From Edolisoma coerulescens (lineage: Eukaryota; Chordata; Aves; Passeriformes; Campephagidae), in the NCBI GenBank assembly GCA_013397115.1, contig VWZW01005536.1:144557-208556 (forward strand): DNA of 64,000 nucleotides, read 5' to 3'. Position numbers and translations under genes: made by a program. Position 1 is the first letter of the stretch. The number at the start of each line of letters is the position of its first letter. Under the pieces are notes generated by a model. The model was not told where the DNA came from. It worked only from the letters and a program-made list of their open reading frames with translations, and made no database searches. Of the stretch, positions 25,504-36,870 are shown piece by piece.

Positions 25504-28500
25504 GAAGGTAGAAGAGCATTATTTGAAAACATAAAATAGTGTTTACTTAGTGCTCTGAAGTTCCTCCCTCTAGAGGTGAAATGGAAAGAGGCCTTTATTC
25601 AGTACATCTTCTCTTCCCTCTAATTGTGGTGGTTAATGTAAATTACTGTATCACACTGAATGTAGCAGTCACTGAGCAGTGCTGGGGTGCATCTACTATT
25701 TTGATGCTATCTCAAGTAACCAGCCTGATGTTCAATATTTAATTAAAAGCAGAAAACTTGATACGACTAAAAGACCGGAATCTGAATGACATGGTGGCCA
25801 GCCTGATATTGCTAACGTACTAATTGATAAATCTTGCTTTACAGCTGCATCTGGGACCGGTCTTTGTATGTCCTTTATCTCTTTAATTCCTTTTGCACAG
25901 AACAGAACAAATTGGAAATGAAAAACACTGGCTTATTGTATTCATCTAAGGACATGCTAATTGAAAATGATTGTTTCATACTGGGCTGGATTCAAAAATA
26001 TGTACATGTCTCTTTCTCTCTTTTACACATAAATCCATTAATGTGTTGAAATGGCAATTGCTAGGTCAGAGGGAAGTGAGATAAGTAAACCAGAGACAGG
26101 CACTTAAGAGGTAGCCATACAAGGAGGCAAATTCCTCTGCCAGCTCCCAGATCCTTTGGCACAGTTATGATTGCCTGAATCTACATTTTCATTAAAAGCA
26201 AAAGAAAACAAATTTTTTGTTGACAGCTTTTAGGTCTACAGAGATAATTTGGAAAACATGAAAAAGAAAATAATTTTTTTCGAAAAAGAAAACCTTAGAT
26301 TTTCTTAAGCACACTTAAAGCTACTAAAAAAGGTTCATCTGGAAGAGGATTTGATGGACAAGTTGCTTGTACTCTCTTCAGCCAGTTCAGTTGCTTTCTC
26401 AAATGAACTTGGAGTTGTAAAGCAGTTAATGAGGAACCTTAATACAGATTAAAAAAAAAAATTATTTTTAATAATTATAAAATCATTGTCCAAATTTTGG
26501 TCTAAATTCTAAAGGGATTTTTTTCAGATTCTATCACTTTAGTAGAATGACTTTCAGATTACTTGGAGTTTGGGGTTTTTGGTGGGGGGAAGATTGATAC
26601 CAGATGAAATGTGTATCATGTATGTTGCATGCTGGTAGTGTCAATTTGGAGGTTTAAAGTAAAATAAAAGACCAGTTAATATTATAAACGAACCAGAGCA
26701 CTGCATCACAGGGTGTACAGGCCTTGTGTTATAAGAGCACACGCTTTTCCAGTTAGGATTCCTGTGCACATAACCAGAGTATAATGTCCCGTACACAAGA
26801 GCAGATCAAAGAATAGCAGTAACTGTGTGTTCAGCTGGGAACTGTTCCTGACAGATCACAGATCCATGGCAGTGGGCTCCTTCGTGGCTCAGTTGCCAGT
26901 TACTGAACAGTGGCCAACAGTAAAAAGTGAGTCATGATGACTTTCCTTTCCTTTGCAGGATTACATGTTTTTATCTTGTTTATCTTCACCATTATTATAT
27001 TGCCATTTACATCCTAGATCACCTACCCAGCACTGAAAGGGTATGAAATGTGGACGGCATTGTGCCGTGCCTAGAGTTTAGAATTCATCAGTTTTTCACA
27101 ACTTCTCAGCTGGCATTAAAAGAAAAAAAAAAGTTTTCTTAATTTACTGTGGTTCCTGCCTCCAGATCTCCAATCCTCTCATCAATGTGAGCATGTATTT
27201 GGAGCTGGACTGTTGTGTTTGGCATTAAAACTTTTTGGATCTGTTTGTTTGTTGTCACTTTAAGATATCAGATGAAGTGCCAGTGGGTTTGTGTCTTGGA
27301 CAGCTGTGTCAACTTTTTACTAACAATCCAACCCCACAGCTTAAGGGGAGAAAGGTGGGATATCCCAGGTGAACCACTGAGAGCCTGGATTTGTTGACAT
27401 TGTGTGTGGACCAGTGGACTTTGCATTTTTTATGTGCTGGGCTGTTTGTCAGTGGGATTACAGACAGAGGAGAAGAGGCCAGTCCTGTGCGTTAGCACCC
27501 AATTCATCCTTGTCTGTGGGAGATGGGAGAGCTGAGTAACTTGACTGTTTGAACAAGAAAGGATTCACAAAACTTGTTTTGTTAAAAAACAAACCTGACT
27601 TTTCAGAACAACCTGCAAATGAACACAACAATTATGTGCTTTTGGTAAAAGCAAAATCATTTCTTCCTACACTTAGACCTGACAGCACACTTGCTCTGTC
27701 GGTTCAGCTGATGTGCAGGGAAGGCCAGCTTGGGGGAGAAGATGGCTTAACCCAGTGCTCGTAGAGGGTCTCCTCCATTGGCCTCATCTTCCCTGTGCCC
27801 TGATGGAGGATCATTTACATTGCCACTGGCATTGTTTGCCAGAGATTGCTGCGTGTGGCTTTTAATGGTGAGCGCACAAATGTGTCTGCGGTAATCTGTT
27901 GGCGTAATCCTTTGTGGCTGAGTATGTCCTTCACGTTGTTGTTGTGCCAGGGCATGCTTTAACTCAGAGCCTGCGGGCTGTACTCTCATGTTTAAGAGCT
28001 GTGATTTTGTCATGGTAAGTTTTGAGGGAAAATCATGTGTTAGTTATGGTGGAAAATATCAATGGAGAACCAAACAAAGTAACAAAAAATTGGGGTATGT
28101 TTTGTGCTGTCTGACATGGGGTATTTAGGTGCATGGACTTGGTTGGTCTCAAGCAGAACTAGGTTTACACATCAGAATCATTGGCACATTACTCATTGTA
28201 CACAGGATTCAGAGGCAGAAGGAGTATTCTGTGCCCGTTTTGTAATTTTTTTTGTCACCATCTTGGGTTCTAATCTTAAAATCTTTTCAGTGGGCGCAGT
28301 CTGCCCCACGGGTTGCTCAGCATTTTTTCTGCTTCCTTTGTCTTGCTTTTCTATGCCAATCTGGTTTTCTTGGTGACCCCCCAGTGAAAGCAAGATAGTG
28401 AGTGCAGTTGGCTCTGTTGAGAACTGAACTGCTCCGTTTTCTCAGCTGAAACCTCTCCATGCCCTGCCTTTCCCAGCCCTCCAACCCAGTCAGGCTTTGG

Positions 28501-29143
28501 TCTTGTCCTCCCAGAGGGATGCTACCATTCTTCCCTTTGTCCTTTCAAGGCTTATTTACTCCACAAAATTAGCTCTTTTGCTTTCCTGGCTTGGTAGGAA
28601 AATGTGAGGAGATTGATGAGGTGGATTATTTGGCTGTGTACAGGTACTGGCTCCTGGTGAGGATTAGGAAAATGCATTCTAATGGTGATGAGCCATTCTC
28701 AGTTTAAGAAGTCCATCACTCTGGCTGTGCTTTAGTGGCAGACAAGCCCAGGTCACAGAGCTGACACAGTGGTTTGAACACCCGTAGCACCGTGTCTCAG
28801 CAGGGGATAATGTTGGTGCTGGCTTGACCCCCAGCTCTTGTTGCTGTAGCAGACTGCCAGCCTGTAGCTCAAGACTCAGCTTTTAGGGCAGATTTCTGCA
28901 CATTCTATACTGAAAGAGGCAAGTTCAAGAGAGCTGTTTAATGCTGCATCAGTAGTGGTGTGTGTGGTCGCACATACAAGGGCTCTGTAACCAGCTGTGC
29001 TTCTCATCATATGACAGAAGCACAACTGTGCAGTCCCTGTTTTGGGATATGCAAAAAGATTGATGCTAGTGGGTGGTTTCAGAGATAAATTTTTCTGGCC
29101 AGGAATGTTTTGAAGACATTCAGTGCAGAGAGAATGGCCCTGT

Positions 29144-29224
29144 TGATGTCATATCATGTAATTGGTGAGGTCATGTGTATATAAAAGTCACGAGAACAGG
29201 AAAGGCTAGTAGGTTTGTCACTCC
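29144..29224 (+). promoter_or_regulatory. Candidate TATA-containing promoter-like cluster inside the intron
   Basis: In order on the + strand: TGATGTCAT at 29144-29152 (CRE-like), TGAGGTCA at 29166-29173 (CRE-like or a nuclear-receptor half-site), TATATAAAAG at 29178-29187 (a good TATA box), and TCACTCC at 29218-29224 (fits the initiator consensus). The TATA-to-initiator spacing of about 40 bases is longer than usual. No recognisable gene follows. An 81-codon open frame starts at 29330 but has no known domain. In 44 kb of AT-rich sequence such clusters can arise by chance. Confidence 0.25.
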
Positions 29225-29990
29225 TGCCCCTTTTATTTTCCTTGCATACGTTTTCCAACTGCAACTTGCCTGTCTGCTCTTTAGCTTCTCTGTAAGTAGG
29301 GACTAATAAAAAAGGCACCAGCCTCCAAGATGAAATTTAAAGAGTTTTTGCTTCATATGCTCATGTTTGGCAATGAGAAAAGAACACATAAAGCTCACAA
29401 GGAGGAAGGTGAGGGTTTTTTGTTCACACAAATGATTGATCTCGGACTGTTTGGACAGAAAGAAAGGCCGCATCTCTCCATTCCTGTGGGCCCTGGCATT
29501 TCCAGGATTGCAGTGAGTGGGAAAGGAGTAGGAGTAGGAGGGATCCAAAAAACTCTTTCTTCATCCCAAGGGTGAAAAGTGAAAAATAAAGTGGAGCAGT
29601 GCTAGGCAGAGGCTGTTTTACATGGCCTGCTCTGTCCAAAGCAAGACATTCCCATTCCACCCCAGAGGACGGCTGCCAGCAGCCATTGCCCTGGGTCCAT
29701 GGCGTGCCTCTGCACTAGATGGTGCCCATTTGGGAAGCTTGGCACTGCCTGCTGCGCAGCTGGAAGCTCACAGTCCCAGCTGGGGTGTCCTGAGTCTGGA
29801 TTAATGAGCTGTTCTGAAAGGCAGAGGGGAGCTCATGCCACTCTTTGCTCAGGCCAGTGTGGATATGCCCCCAAGGGCCCCCGTGCCCATCAGACCTCTC
29901 TTTGTAGAGCAGCATGGAAATTGCATGCATCTGTCTTTTCTTTGTCTGGCTACAACTCCTTGTGATCAGTCTGGAGAGAGTTTGACATGG

Positions 29991-30036
29991 AATCATAGAA
30001 TGGTTTGGGTTGGAAGGGATCTTAAAGTTCATCTCA
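29991..30036 (-). mobile_element. Very short CR1 3' tail
   Basis: AATCATAGAATGGTTTGGGT followed by TGGAAGGGATCTTAAAGTTC is the reverse complement of the CR1 3' terminus. Only about 46 bases are recognisable, but they are close to the consensus. This implies a very short 5'-truncated insertion, or a remnant cut by deletion. Confidence 0.9.
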
Positions 30037-30840
30037 AAGAAGGGCTTTTATGCTGAGAGCCTCTCTGTCTTTTTCAGCTGCATTAGCTGGGCTATTAAAA
30101 GGTGCTGTTTCTCCCAGCAAACTTTTCCTCACTCTCATTAAAATAGATGTTTGTTTGGTATGGAAAGTTGTTTTGGATATTATTCTGGGGAAGGAGAAAA
30201 GGACATAGCTTTTTAAAAAAAATGTTGGCAGCTATCAGAAAAGGTCTAATCATTCATTAAATGAAAAAGCTCGTTCTCCTTTTCAAAGAACACATTGTGG
30301 TCACAAAGATGACCGTGAAATCAAAGTGAGTTTGCTGCAGAACTCATCTCTTACACAGAAAATTAAACTTTAAATTTTTTTTTCTCAATTATGAGGTGAC
30401 TGAAGAAGAAAGAGGAAGGGTAGGGTTTTAAAAAGACATGCTATGGATTGATTCAGAGTTCCAGCCTTTGTTCACATAGCATATCGTTTAAAAAAGTTTA
30501 TCAGAATTCTCTATGAGTAAATGATGGGCCAAAACAGACCAAAAATTTGAAATAAGAAATGAGCTGTGAGGTTCTGATGTGAAGGTGCTGGAAGAATTGG
30601 AATAAAAGAACAGAATCCTTTTAGTATTTCAAAAGAGAGTAATGGAAAGAAAGTGCCCTGCAGAAGAATCACAAAGCAGTGTGGCCTAAAACTGATGAAA
30701 ATGAGTCTTTCCTGGGCAGCTGTATGAAGAGGAAGGCTGGGACTGTCTTTACCTGAGGAGTGCTCACCCAGTGCAGAGATATCAAGGTGCTTTAGAGAAT
30801 TAAAGCCCAATGAATTAGAGCTCAGTACAAGCCAGAGTGA

Positions 30841-30915
30841 CCCAAATGCATTTATTTCCACATTTTGTAGATGATTAATGAGTCACAGAGAGGACACGTT
30901 TAAAAGTCTTGCTTT
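30841..30915 (+). repeat. Possible MIR-like SINE remnant
   Basis: TTTATTTCCACATTTTGTAG, then GTCACAGAGAGG and AAAAGTCTTGC, resemble the core order of a MIR element (ATTTTACAGATGAGG, then CACAGAGAGG, then a TGACTTGC-like box). Divergence is high, so this is a tentative call. Confidence 0.35.
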
Positions 30916-31590
30916 AAGTTTGGAAATCAGTATTGTACATACCCTGACTGAAGGCTGTGCATTGCCTGTGCCCTTGAAATAACCTTATTCATCTGCGCCT
31001 GGAAGTTGTTCTCCATCCACAAAACCCAGTGGGGCTGTTTAAAGCCAATTCACAGGTGTCTGAAATTTTACATATAGAGGTGTGAGACTATTTAAAACAT
31101 ATGTGCAGGTGTTTACATTGCAAAGTGCAGGAGCAAGGCTGTGCACATCCAATTTAGGTTTCATGTTGAGAGACAGGGCTACCTTAAAGGAAGTCCAGGA
31201 ACAGGTGGCAAGGTTGGCATGTTCCCAACTGCATCAGAAAGGAGATAAGCCACACTATAAAGAGCTCATTTTTACACTACATAAAGTATATGCTGGTTGC
31301 TTGTTCAGTGTTACTTTCAAGTATCTAGGAGAATACGAGAGAGCATAAAAGCGCAGTAAAAACTACCTGAAGATGATGATGTGTCCAGCATTCTCTCCAG
31401 TGTTATGGCTATAGATCTTCTGCTGGAAGGCCTGATTCTCCAGAGCTCTGCTCCTGGCTCAGAGGCTTTACCCCAGTGACTGATAAGGTCAGGATACTCA
31501 AAATATACCTCACAAGTGGTGATGCAGTCCCTGCTGAGGAGGTGTTTGAGTACAGTCAGAACGCACGAAGGACTGAACTCTGCGCAAGAG

Positions 31591-31697
31591 TTGAAGTGAT
31601 TTGCTCAGGGTCACCCAGTTTGACTTGGCATGACACCAGTTGCAAGAACAACTCCTGGACCAGGCATGAGTTGTTCAAAAGTGACCTGGGGTGCTGA
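31591..31697 (+). repeat. Possible MIR-like SINE remnant
   Basis: TTGAAGTGATTTGCTCAGGG followed by TCACCCAG resembles the MIR 3' core (AAGTGACTTGCCCAAGGTCA, then CACAG). The sequence to the right is too diverged to follow with confidence. Confidence 0.4.
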
Positions 31698-34600
31698 TGG
31701 CTTCTGCTTTTCAGAAATATTGCTGCTAGTAGCTGTTTTGTCTAGTTGGACACAGGCAGTTTTATAAGCCAGTAACTTCTGGAAAGCTGTGTGGAGCAGA
31801 GGGCTGAAATTGGACGTCTTGAAAGATGTCCAGGAGAAAAGTTGGGTCTTCCTTAAAGTTTGTGGTCTCATCAAATGCCAAGACTGGCACCCCAAGGAAG
31901 CAGAAACATTCCTTTTTCCTGTTTCAGAATCAAAGTGGACAGGCCAGGTATTGAGGTATAGCAAGTCCATGGCTGCAGGCAGTTCAGGTGCCTTTCCCCT
32001 CAAGTGACACAGAGGATCCAGGTGGGGATGAGAGTGATCATAGGGAGTTACAGCCCTATACACCTCCTTTATCCCAGTTAATCTCTCTAGGAGGTGAGAG
32101 AAGAAGTGCAAATGCTCACTTTAACGTCTTAAGCACCTGGAGTTTGCACACAGAAGAGACAGGAGTTGGAACAGAAGCTTTCTTTGGGTGTAGAAGTAGG
32201 TTTGCAGTAGCCTCTGTCCCTGAAACAATTAGGGCAGGTCCCACCAGGAGCAGAGGCCTCTCTCCCTCACTTCAGTGGGAGCTGGGAGATCTCCTGTGGG
32301 TTGGTTCTGCCAAACCTCACATGAACTGAGCAGCGCCAGCAGCCAGGAGGAGCTCAGCATGTTCTTAGAGGGGCTGCACAAGGGCTTGAAGTCACCCAGC
32401 ACCTTCAGCACATGGACCTTGGATGCTCTCCAGAACCAGGAGGTGCAGGGTCAGCATGCAAAGGTAAAAATGAACCATTCAGGCCCTGGGGGGTTTGGTT
32501 GGGGTGTGGTCCAAGTTCTGCCTGTAGTTTTGGGTCATTTCTTCTTGATTTACCCAAGTTGCTCTGGCCCATGCTTGGCCTCGGACTCCTCATTCTGAAC
32601 CCCTAGAGCAGGACTCGGCAGCACCTTGTGTGAGTCAAGTGTTGTGCCTGGTGCTTTTTGCAGAGGTGGTATCTGGGAGCATCAGGGCTCCAAGGACAGT
32701 GATATGGGGCATAAACAACTTGAAAAACAAAATAAACTCTTGCTATCAGAGTCACAAGGCGAGCTGTCCAATACAACATTGGTCTCTGATTTTATATTTA
32801 ATTTTAGAAGCTGAAACTAAATGTTTTAATTTTATATTATTCTCAACATAATGCTAATTTGCTCCAGATGTCCACTCCGAGCTGAACGCTGCCATTTTGC
32901 ATAGAAAGCATGTGCGTCAGTGATTTATTCCAAATAGCTTCTATTTTACTGCATTTCATTTTATTCTGAATGAAGTACTTAACAACATGTTTCTCTTTAA
33001 GAATCTTACTTAATCATATGGATATAATTTCTTCAATTTACGTTTTCAGTTCTTTAGTGTGGTGGCCACAGGGTGTTTCTTAACCTAGGAAGATTAAATG
33101 CACATGTTGAAAGCTGCTTATATTTGATTTTTGAGGCACTTTCATTTCAAAGTCCTTCACGTAAGGTACAGAAGTGATTGTGGTTTCCTGCTAGGTTCTG
33201 GGATAGAGGGATAACTCTCAGGAAAACCTTGCAGATACCTTCTGATAATCATCCATGACAATAACATAATGTCATTTCTTTCAAAACTACCAAGAGTGTT
33301 TAAGACTTTTTTTATTGGGGTTCAGGAGAAAAAGAGATTTAATTTTCTTGTCATTTCTGGGCTACAGTTCAACATATCAACTTAAAACCTATTTCCGCTG
33401 AGCTCCTTTCCCAGTTTTCCCTCAAAATATTATCTTAGAAAATGTCTCTTATTCAGTTATTTTTTTATTTATTTAGCAACATATTAAAAATTATGTGAGA
33501 CAGCTCAATATGAAATCTTTGTTATTTGAGCCTGGCTCACTCAGCCATTCCTGTACATGGGCTGCTATTGGTCAAGTATGTCAGGAATGTCCTTTGGCAG
33601 CGGCCTTGGGAGCTGCGTCATGTGTGTGATGGGAGGCTGCTCTGAACCTTGGAACAAAGTCCAGGGAAGATTTTTATTCTTTCATTTTAAAGCTCACCCA
33701 GGGTATGTTTGTAGTAAGATGTGATGCTTCTGTAGTGGTCACACAAAATGAAATACACCAGGTTTCTCAGATATCAAAACCTACTCTTCTTCCCTTTCAA
33801 AAATAATTTCACTCATATAATTCCTTTTCCTCTTAGGCTATTAGACTGCAACCTATGCCATGGGATAGAAATTTCATGAGGTCACATCATTTGCAAGTCA
33901 GGTTTTTCCCACCTGAAATAATGTTCATCAGTATTCATTTACATCTTCTTTCTGCATTTCTTCTTCAATCCTAGCTTTTAATTTTCAGAACTAACCTTGC
34001 TGTTATTCTACAATTGTATTAGTTTATTACACTGAATTGTTGACACAGCTGGTAGGGAGCTAAGTGCTGTGGTTTCACACAATAAAATTTCAGACAATGT
34101 GTGTAGCACTTCTTTTTCATACATATCATTTGAAAGCCATATGATTCACCAATATGTGTTATTGTTATCCACCCATGTGGGATACAATCTATTTTAAATT
34201 AGTGAAGTGACTTGCTAAACTCCCTGTAAACAATAAGACTGTGGGAAAACATTAAGTGCTATTCAGAAAAGAACATTGCTATACAGCCTTTTATCCAGAG
34301 GATCCCACAGTGCTGTAGAGAATGGGGGGACCTGGCACTGCTCTTCAGCAGAGCTCATCTTCACAACAGGCTTTAGGAGGCAACTCCAGCACTTGAAACT
34401 GGAGCCGGTTTGGTGTAGAGTGTAAATGCCCACACCAGTTCAGTGGGTGTGGTAAAACCCTGAGTGAAGAGTAGCAACGGGGTGTTTGTTAGCAAAACCT
34501 TGATTTAACATCTCCTTTGTAGAGAAAACTGACTTCCTTTAAAGCAGGTGAGGTCTTGAGGCCATTTTCCTAGGAATAAATCTCTCAGATTTTCCTTCAT

Positions 34601-36459
34601 GTAATGAACGTGGCCAAGCAAGACAAAATGCAAACACTGCCAGACTAAAATGAATGATTTAGGGTAAAGTGAGGATGACTTCCTTTTTTGTAGGGGAGAG
34701 AGAGCCAGTTCTCTCAGAAAGAGAAGATTATCCTTCTCCATGTGTTACCCTCCAGCTCTGTGGGATTCTGCTGTAGTGTGATGAGCAGGTCCATGGGTGA
34801 AGGAGAGAGCTGTGTCTCTTGGGGTTCTCCTCCTCAACCAGGGTACAAGGGAGAGCAGAATGAGGTAACCAACCTTGCAGTGATAACAAGCTCCCACCAC
34901 ATCTCACAGCCTCCCAGTGGTTCACCAGCGCCTCTTGTAGGGCTCTTTGCCAGAGCTCAGCTTTACACATGTCAGGAAGTGTCAGGTACAGTCATTCTAG
35001 CAGATCCCTTGCCTTGGGTTACAGGTTGGACCTCAGTCTTCACTTATGGATAATCAGGTTGGCCCAGCATGGCACAGAAAGCGTAGGAGCCTATCTGAGC
35101 ACTGCAAGTCCCACTGACTTTTCTACTCCACTGCCCAGAACAACCTTGGAAAAAATTCTACGTTCTCCTCGTTGCTTTGTGCGAAGATTAACCCAGTGTT
35201 GGCAAGTTCATGCAGTTTGTCAGTTTGCAGGGAAACTTTACTCTTCTGAGCTGATCTTCAGAAATAACAACTTGAGATAAAAGCTCCATTATTTGCTTGT
35301 GGAAATGAGCACAGGTAGAGTATGAGAAGGACAGTAGGTTGTAAGATGAAAAAAAAAATCCATCCTAACTAAAATGGGAGAAAACCCCAGCAATAAAACT
35401 ACAGACTTTGTGAAACAGCTTTAGTGAGGAAAATGAACGAGCTGTGTTGAACCAGTACAAAAAGTTGTATTTGCAACAACAAGCCCACATAGATGGGCAA
35501 AGAGTTACCTTGCTGCTATTTTTCATCTTTCCTAAGAGAATTTGGTTGTGCTGGACTCGTTTAGTCAACTGTAGCCAGCAATTTCCCACTGTAGATCAGA
35601 TTTCATCCACAGGATCCCCCTCTGTTTGATCTGCCAAGGACAGGAGCCACTTTGTAAGCTGTGATGACATGTTACAAGCTATGACAGTAAAACATATTTA
35701 TTTATTGGTCTTGACAAAGGTAGGAGCTGGGTTTTCCAGGATCATAAAAAAATAGGAGTCCAGGGGGGATGAGTGGGAAGTTAGGATGGACACTCACTGT
35801 TGCCAGATGACACCGTGTTTGTGGCATACAGGTTTGTCACACACTGGTCTCAAATCTTCCTGTGACTGGAGACAGAGCACAGACCTAACCTGGGATGCTC
35901 TGTCTGGGGTGCACTGGAAACCCATCCTGTTCCTAGACACACTCTTGGCATGTTACAGAGGCAGACTGGACTATGTGAGGATCTTTTTGTTCTTTTACTG
36001 GTTCATTAAAAATAAAGAAAAATATGAAATAAAGAGGGAAGTTTTTCATTTTGTTTTTTCCATGTGTTTGTTAGTGAATACATTCAGAGTATTTCAATAC
36101 TGTCTGATGCCAGTATAACAGCTTAAGATTGTTTGCTTAATTCCTGGATGTGCGCATTGTTTTTAGCAAACATTATTCATTTATGTTTGTCCTGCCTCTC
36201 TTCCAATCTCCCATTGGATTCAGAATGTAAACCAGGACAGGCAGCTTCTCTGCCATCCTCTTTGCACATGTCTCTCCCAGACCCAGTAGTGAGAAGTGCC
36301 CTGTGCTGGGCACAGAAGGGTTGCTGAGTTCCCCAGCGTGCAGGAATGTCCTACGCTGAAAGAGAGCGCTCAACACATTACAGGAACAGCTTACAGAAGC
36401 AGGGTGTGTAATTTTTAATAACTGGGATAAAAACCCTCAGTGACATCTTTAAAATATAA

Positions 36460-36870
36460 ATGCCTTTTCTTGTTTCTTTTATTTCTTTGCCCCCCCTTAT
36501 TCTGCCTTTTCATCTCTTCTTTCAGTTCCATTAAGCTTCATTGTACAATAATGTATCGCACTGGACTTTTTTCAGTTATGTTTTTGATTTTTTCCTCCTT
36601 GTTACTATAAAACTCCAGATGTTTTGAGACTTCATGGTTCTCTGGATTATTTTTTCCTTTATTTTAATCTTCTTTTGTAACATGCCACACATGTGGTATT
36701 TTGGCCTTTTAAGATGCTACGCTATGCTAATCAGCCGTAAGTTTTGGGGTAGAATTTCTTTTTCTTTTTATAATTAATTTTTTTCCCCTTCTTGCTGCTG
36801 TTGTCTCTTTAATTATTTTCTTTTTTCAATTTGTTTTATTTTTTGTTACCCCAACTGGTTAGTCCACATC
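36460..36870 (+). other. Pyrimidine-rich (T-rich) stretch
   Basis: About 400 bases are strongly enriched in T and C on the + strand, with repeated runs such as TTTCTTTTATTTCTTTG, a run of seven C, and TTTTTCTTTTTATAATTAAT. It contains no open frame of note and no named repeat. It is either a degenerate polypyrimidine region or a heavily decayed A-rich or T-rich repeat. Confidence 0.5.

Noticed and set aside
31611..32111. 166-codon open frame on the reverse strand
   Set aside because: No domain, signal or splice context recognised, and it overlaps open frames on the other strand.
34185..34250. A further MIR-like box (GTGAAGTGACTTGCTAAACT)
   Set aside because: Only about 15 bases resemble the MIR core, which is too short to support a call.
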